This document shows positions 1-9,575 of a stretch of 64,000 nucleotides of DNA, in pieces; the stretch's first letter is position 1; every line of letters starts with the position of its first letter. Below the pieces are notes generated by a model. The model did not search any database and was not told the DNA's origin. It was given only the letters and a program-made list of their open reading frames with translations. Source of the stretch: Asaia prunellae JCM 25354. GTDB lineage: Bacteria > Pseudomonadota > Alphaproteobacteria > Acetobacterales > Acetobacteraceae. The stretch lies in the NCBI RefSeq assembly GCF_000613885.1, contig NZ_BAJV01000004.1, forward strand, positions 1 through 64,000, in the 5' to 3' direction. A program made the translations under genes and the position numbers.

Positions 1-270
1 CCGGATTGTGCTTCATGGAAGCTGCATCAGAAGATGCTACTGTGTTCATGATTGTAGATACCAAGTTTCGATTGATAGACAATACTTATATATTTCATAT
101 TATCGTTTTTATTTATGATATAAATATGTCTTCATACTACATGCTTTGCCTCTATTAATTTTTTTTTTCGATCAAGGCAGATCAGAGAAAACAATCTATA
201 CATCTAAGAACGAGCGCAGACTGTATAGAGCTTCCAGCTCCATATCGTTTCATTCAGGATGCCAGCTCCC

Positions 271-317
271 GATCTGAATAAGCGGTCTCATCGTCGATAG
301 TACCGCTTATTCAGATC
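271..317. repeat. Perfect inverted repeat, 16-bp arms
   Basis: Arms at 271-286 and 302-317 (GATCTGAATAAGCGGT and its exact complement) flank a 15-base loop. It lies downstream of the leftward Hint-protein gene and could act as a terminator stem or mRNA-stabilising hairpin. There is no obvious U-run on the minus strand, so classical intrinsic termination is not shown. Confidence 0.6.
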
Positions 318-321
318 GTCG

Positions 322-354
322 CAGGTCTGATAGCTCATTCAGCTATCAGACCTG
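322..354. terminator. Perfect 14-bp hairpin, candidate terminator
   Basis: Arms at 322-335 and 341-354 are exact complements around the 5-base loop CATTC. The hairpin sits about 20 bases beyond the stop of the leftward Hint-protein gene. It is the first of two consecutive hairpins met by that transcript. A T-rich patch follows only on the plus strand, so minus-strand termination would be non-canonical. Confidence 0.5.
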
Positions 355-373
355 ATTTTAGTGACAGTATCGT

Positions 374-3300
374 CTACTCAGCTACAAACAGCTCGCCTGG
401 TGCACCGCCCCAATCTTGATACTGATCAGCGACAAGATACGGACCGGAGGAAAGTACCTGGATCATTAACACCGCGAAAGAGTGGATATCGCGTTCACAA
501 AGCATCAACGTAGCATCCCCGGCCGTCCAACGTGCCGTGCCAGCTTCGTGCCAGCCAGGCAATGCGCCATTTCTCTGGTGATCCGTCAGCATTATTGTTC
601 TCTGCGCATCGAAAAGAGTGACATCACCAATGAGCACGCCAAGCTTGCGGCGGTCATCGACAAAAGGTCCGACTGTATCATATGGGCGACTGGCGTGGCT
701 CATGATACGCACACTTTTGACCATGGGGGGCAGATGGAAGACAAACTGTCCATCATTGCTCTTGCGGGGGAGAAGAAGGTCGCCGCGATCGGTTACGAGG
801 CGCAGGCCGGAATTGTCCGTCGTCTCCTGCGACAACACAGGGGATTGCTCGGCATATGTCTCTGCTCTGGCTTTGATCTGCCGATACACAGGTTCGACTA
901 CCTCACGCTGAACCGCGAGACTGGCTGCACCATCTGCTTCCCAGGTCTTGGCAGTGGCGGGCAGCTTGTAAACGTTGCCGACCTGCTCAAACTGGCCACG
1001 ATTGCCGGTGTCGAGATAGCTTTCGGTCAGTGCACCATTGGCGCGGATCACAGAATGGCGTTCAGTTTCAATATGGTAGTAGTCATAGCTCGGAACACTC
1101 TTGTCATAATAGATGGAACGACCGTTAACGAGCATACGAGCCGGGATGAAGTTGCCACCCAGATAGAGGCAATGCTCAGCCGTCACACGGAAATCCTGCT
1201 CGGGCACGTTATCGGCAAGGGCACCACGAGCAATCACGATGGGATAGCCGGCCATGTCATCGGCCAGGTTCGGATTGACCAGGCACGTCGCCTTCCCGAC
1301 CCAGGTTACGATATCATTTTGTTCAACCTCACCGTTGATCGTCGTGATGGTATCACCAGGAGCAAAATCCTCGATAAGACGAGCACCGTCCGGAGTTGCG
1401 ATTTCGACACCCCTCAGGAAGCATACTTCATAAACCAGCTTGCCGTTACTATCTGAAGCAAGCGTATAGCCATAGTTGCGTACGTTCAGAATGTTGAGCG
1501 TGATTGACGAACCGCTTTTGAGCGTAAGCGTGACATGGTTGACATCCGAATAGGATACAGACGTCACATCAGCCTTGTTTACATTGGCCAGTTTGATCGT
1601 GTCCGAAGCCGTCGCGCTTGACCCGTTAAAACCACTGATGACTGTCGTAGGGCTCGTTGTTCCGGTAATCGTGACACTTGCCGCCTGACCATCGTCAAGA
1701 ACGACCGTCCCGCCTGCAGTTGCAGGAATGGTCGCAGCGCCAGTCCCGGATACGGAGAGTGACCCGGCAATCGCACCGCCCGAGGCCATGCTGAGAACAC
1801 CGCCAGTATAGACAGTATAGTCTGATGCTGTGCCGCCGGAATTAACAAGCGCACTCCCCCCGGAGAATACTCCCTTGGACTGGAGCACACCACCAGACGA
1901 GGCAATGGCAGTTGCGCCTGACTGGACCGTCGTCAGGGAAATCGTGCCACCACTCTGCGCGGTGACAATACCACCTGAAATTATATAACCGTTCCAGACT
2001 GCACTGGCGCCGCTTACTACCACAGAACCATAGGCATTGTTATTGCCAGACGCGGTACCGCCCGCCTGAACAATTTCTGTACCTCCGGCCCGGATATTAT
2101 GATTGGTCACAATAGCGCCTGATGTGACGACCTCAGTACCGCCGGACAGGATATCAACCGTCCCCGTACCGGACACATTACTGGTGTTGTAGGCTACCCC
2201 TCCAGCACTGACTGCGAAGCGCCGCCAGATGAAACAACAGTGGCGCTTGCAACGCCACCATTGCTGACAGTGACAATGCCTCCACTCAAAACTGTGGACG
2301 GAAAAAGTGTCGCACCGCTCAGGACATTTACAGAAACATTACTTGATACGTTCCAGCCTCTTGTATCTGCATAGCTTAACTGAAGATTTATTGTACCACC
2401 ACTAGATGTGAATGTTGTATTGTTCGTTCCATTCACAGAAGTGTAGATATTTAATGTACCGCCATTAACGTTTACAGCTGATACAGAGCCGCCCGTGATA
2501 TTCAGGGTTCCGCCCGCATTGAGCAGCAGTCCCGAGCCATACCCACCGCTACCGACAATCGCGAGACCTCCGGCATTTATGGGATCTGAAGCAAGAGTGC
2601 CGCCAGACGATACAACCAACGTCCCACCGGATCCCGTATTCGAAGACAATATTGTCCCGCCACTTTGCGCTGTGACAATACCACCTGAACTTACATAACC
2701 GTTCCAGACGGCACTGGCACCGCTGACCAGTACAGAACCATAGGCATAATTGCCGCCAGATGCGGTACCGCCCGCCTGAACAATTTCCGTACCTCCGGCC
2801 AGGATATTATGATTGGTTACAATTGTACCTGATGTGACGATCTCGGTACCACCGGACAGAATATTGACTGTCCCGGTACCGGCTGGATTAGTGGTATTGT
2901 AGGCCAACCCTCCAGCACTGACTGCGAAGGCACCTCCAGACGAAACAATAGTGGCGCTTGCAACGCCACCATTGCTGACAGTGACAATGCCTCCACTCAA
3001 AACTGTGGACGGAAAAAGTGTCGCGCCGCTCAGAACATTGACAGCAACATTGCTCGATACGGTCCATCCTCTGGAGTCAACATAACCTGACTGCAGATTA
3101 AGCGTTCCCCCGCTTGACGTGAACGTTGTGCCAGTCGTTCCATCTGTAGGAGTATAGATGTTTATTGTGCCGCCATTTACAGTTGTAGCTGATACTTTAC
3201 CACCTGTGACATTCAGCGTCCCGCCGGTGTTGAGCGCAAGGCCAGAACCAACCCCGCCACTTCCGACAATCGCGAGGCCTCCCGCATTTATGGGATCTGA

Positions 3301-3945
3301 GGCAAGTGTCCCTCCAGACCGGGCGATCAGCGTACCACCGGACCCCGTATTGGAAGACAATATTGTCCCGCCACTGATCACGGATGCAGTGCCACCGCTG
3401 CTTACAAAGCCGTTGAACAGTGCATTTGCGCCGGAAACAATTACAGAACCAAAATTGTAGTTGCCACCAGACATCTGGGCTCCGGCGCCCACAGATGCCA
3501 CGCCACCTACTTCAATGGTTGTTCCTCTCAGCGTCGCTCCACTGGCAAGTTTAACCACACCGCCGGATTTAATATCCAGTCCACCGCCAGCAGCCGCACT
3601 CTGCAGATCGATAAGACCGCCACTGGACGTAACAGTACCACTTACTGTTCCTCCACTGCTGACGATAAGCCAGTCAGCATATCCCCCTGAAACAATGCCT
3701 CCTGAGGCGACCTGGATTTGTCCTAATAGGTGCCCCGCACTCGCAGCGGACAGAATACCTCCGGAGGCAATCACTCCCCCATTGATTACGCCGCCAGCAT
3801 CAAGCTGGACTTGGCCGTATACGTAACTAACAGACCCATTGCTCGCATAAGGTGAGTATGTGCCGCCACTTCGCACAACAACTACGTCGGCTGCGGCTAC
3901 ATTTCCAGATCTCGTCTGACCAGAACTGACATAGTAGGTTGTCAT
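374..3945 (-). pseudogene. Strand-loop-strand repeat surface protein with Hint_2 domain, split by a frameshift
   Basis: Two frames, 2194-3945 (start MTTYYVSSGQ) and 374-2176, form one gene of about 1190 residues once a single base is restored near 2219. The N-terminal ~840 residues are glycine/serine/threonine-rich repeats of the SSGGT, SGGI and AGGT kind, matching the autotransporter passenger strand-loop-strand (AIDA-type) repeat. The C-terminal ~350 residues hold a Hint_2 (hedgehog/intein) domain starting at CFLRGVEIATPDG, with the later TAEHCLYLGG block. No beta-barrel is seen, so export route is unknown. The indel is shown by an internal 711-bp repeat: the copies are 711 bp apart on one side of it and 710 bp on the other. 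A surface or matrix adhesin that self-processes at the Hint domain is inference. Confidence 0.75.
1990..3480 (-). repeat. Tandem internal duplication, 711-bp period
   Basis: Within the surface-protein gene a block of about 237 codons occurs twice in tandem with a third partial copy. For example the words around 2254 recur at 2965, and those around 2023 recur near 2741. Identity over some hundred-base stretches is very high (around 2252-2311 versus 2963-3022). Such a duplication can expand or contract by recombination and would alter passenger length. Confidence 0.75.
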
Positions 3946-4067
3946 GATCTATTTCTCACATTATCTTTGATTACTGGGTTATTATTGGAATGCGACTTCA
4001 ACGATCCCGGTTTTCTGGCTGCTGCGGATTACTTTATGCATACAGAACCCAATAGGCGTTTCTCCGG

Positions 4068-4403
4068 TCAGTTTAGGCGATCGGAAGGCTGTGATTGTCT
4101 GTCAATAATAGCCAGCGCCTCTAGCAGGGATCTGGCCAAGACACTTGCCGCGTCACGGGTCAACCGCAGATGCACGGTTGCTGCTATGGCTATACTCTCA
4201 CCAACCGGCCGCTCTGCTGCCAGAGTAGTGGTAACCACATCACCAATAGTCCCATAAACCGGGACCTTGTCGGCGAATATCATCGGAGCATTATCAACAT
4301 TTGTCATGACAATACGCTTGGTATCGCCAACATTCCCTGTATTCACGGTCTTGGCTGTACGTTTTGAAACGATGGTCCGATCATACCCGCTGATCTTGCT
4401 CAT
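4068..4403 (-). CDS. Small conserved-looking protein of unknown function
   Basis: A 111-residue protein, MSKISGYDRT..., preceded by a strong ribosome site (GGGAGGTCA, 4 bases before ATG). No signal peptide or membrane segment is seen. The C-terminal half is alanine/leucine-rich and likely helical (ASVLARSLLEALAI). It lies between two leftward secreted-protein genes and is probably co-transcribed with them, so a role in their export or folding is possible, but no family is recognised. Confidence 0.6.
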   Translation of the reverse strand: MSKISGYDRTIVSKRTAKTVNTGNVGDTKRIVMTNVDNAPMIFADKVPVYGTIGDVVTTTLAAERPVGESIAIAATVHLRLTRDAASVLARSLLEALAIIDRQSQPSDRLN

Positions 4404-4461
4404 CTTGACCTCCCTGGCCCAAGTATGACGCCGAGTGAACCCGGCTGCTCCTATGTTCCAA

Positions 4462-5931
4462 CTACGAAATGGTGATGCTGGACGCCTTCAGGTCGGTCAC
4501 ACCGAGGAAGGTCACCTTCATGCTGTTATCGAGCTGGATCGTGGTGTTTCCGCCTGAAACGGTCGCCGTATTGAGCAGATTTTTTATAGCCTGATCTGCA
4601 TCAGCGGGTTTGTAGTTATACATGAAGAACATATTGCCCGCAGCGCTGCCAAAATCCGTGATGGTAATGTCACCACCATTATGACCGGCCAGTACGCCAA
4701 AACTGTTTGCCGCTCCACTGCCACCAGTAACAGTCGCATAACTGCTGCCGTTGGAGTCCTGAAACTGCGTTCCGAAAACAAAATGGTCGGAACCTGAAGT
4801 TCCAATCACTGTATTGCTCCCGGCACCCGTCCATGCCTCCAGTGTCCCCTTGGACGACGAAGCATCAATGTATTGATTGCCGGTAGCATTGGGCTGGTTT
4901 GCAGTAAACAATGCAAGGCTGTTTGTATTGACTGTCGCACGAAGATCATTAGCGCCCCAGATTGTACCGGTACCTGCACTGATAGATGTCGTACCGGTAC
5001 CCGATATAAAGCGAAGTGCCCCCGAAACACTGATATTCTGAGCAGAACCATGATAGACTTGCAGATCACCCGCCGCGGAGATTGTGTCTCCAACCGTCCC
5101 GACAATGGTACCCGTTGCACCTGTGAAACTAACTTTGGACCCCGTACCACCAAAAACAGAGCTGTTAATTCCAAGAGAAATCTGGCTGCCGGTCAGAGCC
5201 GTATCAGCTACCAGGGCATTTGATTTGAGGGTAACAATCGAATTTCCACCAAGCAGGGTAACCGAATCTGACGCATTTTCGACACCGGTAATAGTGTCCT
5301 GACCTTCTGAGGCCACAAAACTGGTCCCAGTACCCAATGTGATGCTGTTCTGCCCTTGCCCGGCACGGATATTATTTACACCGCTCGCGGCAATAATCGT
5401 GTCATTTCCCGAACCGGTAGCAATCGTCCAGCTCCCGCTACGGCTTGCACCATCGAAAAGTGTGTTACCCGTAGTGGATACAAAAGTACCGCTATAGTTT
5501 CCAGCATAGAAACTTGTGTTTGTCGTGTTACTTGCCAGAACCGAAATACTGCTTGCAGCAATCCCGCTCCCATCGACCGTAACGGGGGCATCGAGAGGAG
5601 TTACTGTACCGGAGGCGTTGTTTTCGGATCCGATCAGGAGGTTGGTATATCCCCCGGTCATTGCGAAAGAGCCGCCAAGGGTGACGACACCCTGTACTAC
5701 CGTGGCAGCAGAAGACTGTGCCGCGTTGGAACCTCCTGCAAGATCTACCGAGTTAAGTGTGCCGTTGGCCGAAGCATTTAGCAGCTGCTTGGCATATGTA
5801 GAAGCAAGACTCTCCATGCGGGCGCCGTCTATAGTGACCTCGACTGTCATACCTGACGAACCAACTACAGTGACAACGCCCATGTGGCGAACTCCACCTT
5901 GATTGCCATTAACGGCAACAAAAAAATCCAT
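4462..5931 (-). CDS. RTX-like beta-strand-repeat secreted protein
   Basis: About 489 residues, very rich in glycine, serine, threonine and asparagine, with parallel-beta-roll phrases such as GSGNDTII, GAGSNTVIGTSGSD and GGSGAANSFG that resemble hemolysin-type calcium-binding repeats. There is no N-terminal signal peptide; the C-terminus ends in hydrophobic beta-like residues (LKASSITIS), as expected for type I secretion substrates. An ATG at 5931 is chosen over an in-frame TTG at 5943; neither has a clear ribosome site. No type I secretion genes are in the window. Function is inferred only as a secreted or surface matrix protein. Confidence 0.6.
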   Translation of the reverse strand: MDFFVAVNGNQGGVRHMGVVTVVGSSGMTVEVTIDGARMESLASTYAKQLLNASANGTLNSVDLAGGSNAAQSSAATVVQGVVTLGGSFAMTGGYTNLLIGSENNASGTVTPLDAPVTVDGSGIAASSISVLASNTTNTSFYAGNYSGTFVSTTGNTLFDGASRSGSWTIATGSGNDTIIAASGVNNIRAGQGQNSITLGTGTSFVASEGQDTITGVENASDSVTLLGGNSIVTLKSNALVADTALTGSQISLGINSSVFGGTGSKVSFTGATGTIVGTVGDTISAAGDLQVYHGSAQNISVSGALRFISGTGTTSISAGTGTIWGANDLRATVNTNSLALFTANQPNATGNQYIDASSSKGTLEAWTGAGSNTVIGTSGSDHFVFGTQFQDSNGSSYATVTGGSGAANSFGVLAGHNGGDITITDFGSAAGNMFFMYNYKPADADQAIKNLLNTATVSGGNTTIQLDNSMKVTFLGVTDLKASSITIS

Positions 5932-5943
5932 ATCAGACGGCAA

Positions 5944-6824
5944 GACTGTAATTTTTGAAATTACCCAGGATCTGGGTGCACACCATAATTAGCGATTAAC
6001 GGAAATCACGATGCGTCCGGCTTATCCTGACCGTACCTAGAAACATAATGTACATTTTTTCACTAACGTCAACACATTTCGTCACAACAAACACAGATCG
6101 TTATCTGATCGTTATTTCAGTTAATATCATAATAAATCCTATCCAATCATATTCGCGCTCTACAATACTCCTATTATCCAAGGAATAAATTTTTGATCTA
6201 AATCAAATTTTCTATGGATTATGAAATTGATTATATTAGTATTTGATAATACATTCTCAGTTCCCGTTATGTTGCCTTATATCTAACGAGAACAAGAAAT
6301 TTCCGGAGGTTTTTGACGTTGCACGCTGTCACAGCATTTATCGCGCGCATATCTGAACGAATTCTCTGCGAAGGGAACTTATTGCAGCGATGGCAGTTAG
6401 CCGCTCAAAAAGGTCGAAACAGCTGTTGTTAAGGGGGCGAATCGTTCGACTTGAGAATTAAACTCTCTCTACGCGACACTTTCATACTTTCTGAATGATT
6501 ACTTTTGGTTCATACGAGAGAACTGTCCTGCCGCCACCCATTCACTCTTGTGCCACGCCTCCGTCAAAGGTCGATTTATTCGCAACCTTTTACTTCAGTC
6601 CGATTTCTGAATAGCCAAAAACTGGAGGTCGTACGGCTTGTCATAGATAACCAGCCCATTATCCATGCATATAAAACGAATATATCTGAAAAATATAATA
6701 TTTCTATCAATTTTAAATTTGTTTGCTACGCATTACATACAAATATATTGGCGCCATAAGAAACTATATCGTTCAATAACAACAGCCTTATGCCACCAGA
6801 CGAGCCTGTCAATCGTTTTACTGC
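5944..6824. other. AT-rich non-coding region with promoter-like content
   Basis: About 880 bases with no convincing gene. It contains the upstream region of the RTX-like gene and the 3' flank of idnD. AT-rich words dominate (6060-6250 and 6650-6760). One FNR-type palindrome at 6193-6206 is listed separately. A plus-strand open frame at 6505-6759 has atypical composition, no ribosome site and no recognisable protein features, and was left out. Confidence 0.6.
6193..6206. promoter_or_regulatory. FNR/CRP-family box
   Basis: TTGAT-CTAA-ATCAA is a perfect match to the FNR/Anr consensus TTGATnnnnATCAA. It lies about 260 bases upstream of the RTX-like gene. FNR-type regulators are known in acetic-acid bacteria such as Gluconobacter. 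Regulation of the adjacent surface-protein gene by oxygen is inference. Confidence 0.45.
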
Positions 6825-7847
6825 TCAGAAACTGAGCAGCACCTTCATCGCCTCGCGACGATTGGAAGCAAGGTCAAACGCCCTGCCCGCCTCCTGAAAA
6901 GCAAAATGCTGGGTTACCAACATTCCCAGATCAGCCTTGCCTGAATCAATCAGATCGACAGCGAGAGAAAACTCCTCACGAAAGCGAAAAGATCCGATCC
7001 AACTAAGCTCGCCTGCGACGATACGGCTTTGTGGCAAGGTGACATCATCACCTAGACCGAGCTGTACAATCGTGCCGCAAGGAGCCATTGATTCCAGCCC
7101 GCTACGAAGAGCCTGCTCGTTGCCTGAACATTCGATCAACACATCGACCGAACGCCCAAGCACAGACAGTTTCTCTGGTGTTTCACACGAGTTGATAACA
7201 TGATCAGCTCCGGCTTTCAGGGCCACAGCCAGGGGCTCCGAAAGAATATCGGTAACGATCACCTCTCTGGCACCATTAATTCTGGCTGCAATAGCGACAA
7301 GAGTGCCTATAGGTCCTGCCCCGGTGATCAGAAGGCGTTTGCCCATCAGGGAGCCTGCACGGCTTATCGCATGAAGTGCGACAGCAAAAGGCTCGGCAAG
7401 GGCGAGTTCAGCTGACGTCTTGTGACTTGCCTTCACACATTGGCGTGCCTTGCAAACCAGGTCCTGCCTGAAAGCTCCGTCAACATGAGGGTCGCGCATC
7501 GCGCTGCCATAAAAGCGCATATCAGTACAATGATTGGCACGCCCAGCAAGACATTGCGCACAGTGTGTGCATGGAAGACCTGGATTCACCGCAACAATAT
7601 CGCCAACGGAAAGAGTGGTAACGTCAGGCGCCTTGTCAGTGATATGCCCTGCAATCTCGTGACCCAGAATCATGGGGTGCTTGATACGTACAGCTCCAAA
7701 GCCACCGTGATGATAATAATGCAGGTCAGAGCCGCAGATACCCCCAGCCTCCACACGTACCTTCACCTCACCTGATTGCAAGGCTGGAACCTCACGCTCC
7801 TCAATCCTGAGGTCATGAGGAGCATGAATGACGAGCGCCTGTGTCAT
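6825..7847 (-). CDS. idnD: L-idonate 5-dehydrogenase (zinc alcohol dehydrogenase family)
   Basis: A 340-residue medium-chain dehydrogenase that oxidises L-idonate to 5-keto-gluconate with NAD(P). Catalytic zinc ligands are visible as C38 (GGICGSDLHYYHHGG) with H63-E64 (LGHE). The structural zinc site is C93, C96, C99 and C107. The nucleotide fold is GAGPIG at 176-181. The GGICGSDLHYYHHGGFG block is typical of IdnD rather than threonine or sorbitol dehydrogenases, though polyol dehydrogenase activity remains possible. It lies downstream of an ACS-type transporter gene in the same direction, consistent with sugar-acid uptake and oxidation. Confidence 0.75.
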   Translation of the reverse strand: MTQALVIHAPHDLRIEEREVPALQSGEVKVRVEAGGICGSDLHYYHHGGFGAVRIKHPMILGHEIAGHITDKAPDVTTLSVGDIVAVNPGLPCTHCAQCLAGRANHCTDMRFYGSAMRDPHVDGAFRQDLVCKARQCVKASHKTSAELALAEPFAVALHAISRAGSLMGKRLLITGAGPIGTLVAIAARINGAREVIVTDILSEPLAVALKAGADHVINSCETPEKLSVLGRSVDVLIECSGNEQALRSGLESMAPCGTIVQLGLGDDVTLPQSRIVAGELSWIGSFRFREEFSLAVDLIDSGKADLGMLVTQHFAFQEAGRAFDLASNRREAMKVLLSF

Positions 7848-7922
7848 GACGATATTCCTTCGACGTTTGGCAATACTGCGATCAGAGCTCTGAAACTACT
7901 GTCACGTTGCAGTCCTCACGCC

Positions 7923-9200
7923 TCAACTCCGCGTGTTCTCGGGCGCAGAAATACGCTCGACGGGGCCCATGATAAAGAGATAGGAGAGTGCGCCGACAAT
8001 ACAAAGTGCTCCTGCAACCGCGAGAGGCAAAACAAACGAACCTCCCGTCAACGTCAGCAATAGACCAGTGAAAGTCGTAATTCCAATTCCTGCCAGATTG
8101 GCCGCGCCATTTTGCAACGCACCAATCAGAGCAACATTACCTGCACTTGGCGCTACCTCACCTGGCAAAGTCCAGATATTGGCCGCAGTAAAGGCCAGAG
8201 CAGCATAGGAAGCACCCATTAGTACCAGAGCGGTCACCGAGCTTTGAACCAATGGGGCAAACGCAATCACGCAAGAGACCAGCATCCCGCCAACCAGACA
8301 GGTCTTTCTCGCCCTTGTTGCACTCCAACCACGGCGCAACAAGGCATCCGAGACTGCTCCGCCAATCCAGCCGAAAGGAATAGCAAAGAGCGCTGGGAAC
8401 AATCCGTAATACTGGACCTCCTCCATCGAAAAATGGCGGGCCTTGATCAGAAAGGTCGGAAACCAGGTAATAAAGAAATAAATAGCAAAATTGAGACAGA
8501 AAAATCCGATCATCATCCCCCAGATCGTGCGCTGCTTCAGAAGATAACCGAGCGATACCGGGGAATTTTCTATCGGTTCATCATGCGTTCTCTGACTCTC
8601 ACGCAACAGAGCGCATTCTGCTTCGGTAACATGAGAATGATCTTTCGGATCGCGATAGAGCCAGAACCAGACAGCGACCCATATAAAACCAAGAAGACCC
8701 GTCCAGATGAAGGACTGTCTCCAGCCGACGCTTGCAACAAGCCAGGCGACCAGCGGCAAGGCGAGAGCCGAGCCCACACGCGAACCACTGTCGAAAATGC
8801 TGCTGGCAACCCCCCTTTCCGTACGGGGAAACCAGTTGAACACCACTTTCGCAAAGCCCGGCAACGCTCCGGCCTCACCTACACCAAGCAACAGGCGTGC
8901 GGCCAGCAGGCTGGGCAGGCCTGAGATAAAAGCCGTCGCCGCCGTGAAAAGTGACCACCACAATACAGAGCCTGCCAGACAGCGGCGCACGCCAAAGCGG
9001 TCGATCAGCCATCCAACAGGAACTTGCATAAGAGCATAGGTCCAGAAAAAGGCGCTCAGCCCGAGTCCGACCTGAAAGGACGACAGATGCAGCTCCGCTT
9101 CAATATGCGGTACCGCTATGGCAAGATTTGATCGATCAAGAAAATTGATGATATTGGCGACGAAACAAAGAGCAATCATCTGCCAGCGCAAGGGGCTCAT
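7923..9200 (-). CDS. MFS transporter, anion:cation symporter type
   Basis: A 425-residue protein with about 12 hydrophobic segments and ACS-family signatures (NIINFLDRSNLAIAVP in TM1, GWLIDRFGVRR in the loop after TM2). The start at 9200 (MSPLRWQ) is chosen because GTGGAG lies 7-8 bases upstream; a longer frame to 9275 adds a non-hydrophobic arginine-rich stretch. ACS members import organic anions such as glucarate, galactonate and 4-hydroxyphenylacetate. With idnD directly downstream an aldonate substrate such as idonate or gluconate is most likely. The neighbouring hpa cluster lacks its own HpaX, so 4-hydroxyphenylacetate cannot be excluded. Confidence 0.75.
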   Translation of the reverse strand: MSPLRWQMIALCFVANIINFLDRSNLAIAVPHIEAELHLSSFQVGLGLSAFFWTYALMQVPVGWLIDRFGVRRCLAGSVLWWSLFTAATAFISGLPSLLAARLLLGVGEAGALPGFAKVVFNWFPRTERGVASSIFDSGSRVGSALALPLVAWLVASVGWRQSFIWTGLLGFIWVAVWFWLYRDPKDHSHVTEAECALLRESQRTHDEPIENSPVSLGYLLKQRTIWGMMIGFFCLNFAIYFFITWFPTFLIKARHFSMEEVQYYGLFPALFAIPFGWIGGAVSDALLRRGWSATRARKTCLVGGMLVSCVIAFAPLVQSSVTALVLMGASYAALAFTAANIWTLPGEVAPSAGNVALIGALQNGAANLAGIGITTFTGLLLTLTGGSFVLPLAVAGALCIVGALSYLFIMGPVERISAPENTRS

Positions 9201-9378
9201 TGACGATCTCCACCTGATCGACCAGCAGAATTGCCTTGGCCGACCAGCGTGCCTTGAAGTCAGACTTCTCCTCAAACCAGGAAGAAGTCCGAATCATCAA
9301 TCTGCTTGGCCTGATCGAAACCTTACATAACCATGACTAATCTGCCATCTTGAGAAAAGTCACAGCTGTGTGATCTGG

Positions 9379-9522
9379 TCAGTTGCAAGTGTGGAGAACT
9401 GCCTTGGGACTATCAACCGCGTAGGAACTTGCGGTCGGATCATTGGCACAAGCCGCATGATCGATGCCGTGACAGGCGGTCAATGTCAGCGCGCCCACGA
9501 GAATTGCCAGAAACTTGCCCAT
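9379..9522 (-). CDS. Small lipoprotein, 47 residues
   Basis: A short frame that starts MGKFLAILVGALTLTACHG and stops after about 30 further residues. It has a lysine, a hydrophobic stretch and a lipobox (LTAC), so it should be lipidated and membrane-anchored. Two later cysteines could form a disulfide. An in-frame ATG at 9537 would add five residues. It lies between the anmK stop and the MFS gene in the same orientation. It resembles small entericidin-like lipoproteins in size and architecture, but that is only a resemblance. Confidence 0.6.
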   Translation of the reverse strand: MGKFLAILVGALTLTACHGIDHAACANDPTASSYAVDSPKAVLHTCN

Positions 9523-9575
9523 TTTCGATCCATCCATTGTTTCCGTACCATGAACGCATCAACAGACCGAAACTG

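Larger units (their letters stand above)
1..373. other. Left-edge non-coding stretch, AT-rich
   Basis: No credible gene is seen here. Roughly 50-180 is very AT-rich (T runs, ATATTT-type words). The part nearest the first gene carries two perfect inverted repeats, listed separately. It probably holds the 3' end of the leftward surface-protein transcript and an upstream region of something outside the window. Confidence 0.6.

Noticed and set aside
482-1456. Plus-strand open frame of 324 codons
   Set aside because: It lies antisense to the well-supported Hint-domain coding region and has no protein features of its own.
1990-3480. Repeats as a CRISPR array
   Set aside because: The repeats are in-frame glycine-rich protein repeats with variable spacing and no unique spacers.
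6505-6759. Plus-strand open frame of 84 codons in the AT-rich gap
   Set aside because: No ribosome site, no recognisable features, composition like the surrounding non-coding DNA.
8244-8924. Plus-strand open frame of 226 codons
   Set aside because: Antisense to the MFS transporter, which has clear membrane segments and family motifs; the plus-strand product is charged low-complexity sequence.
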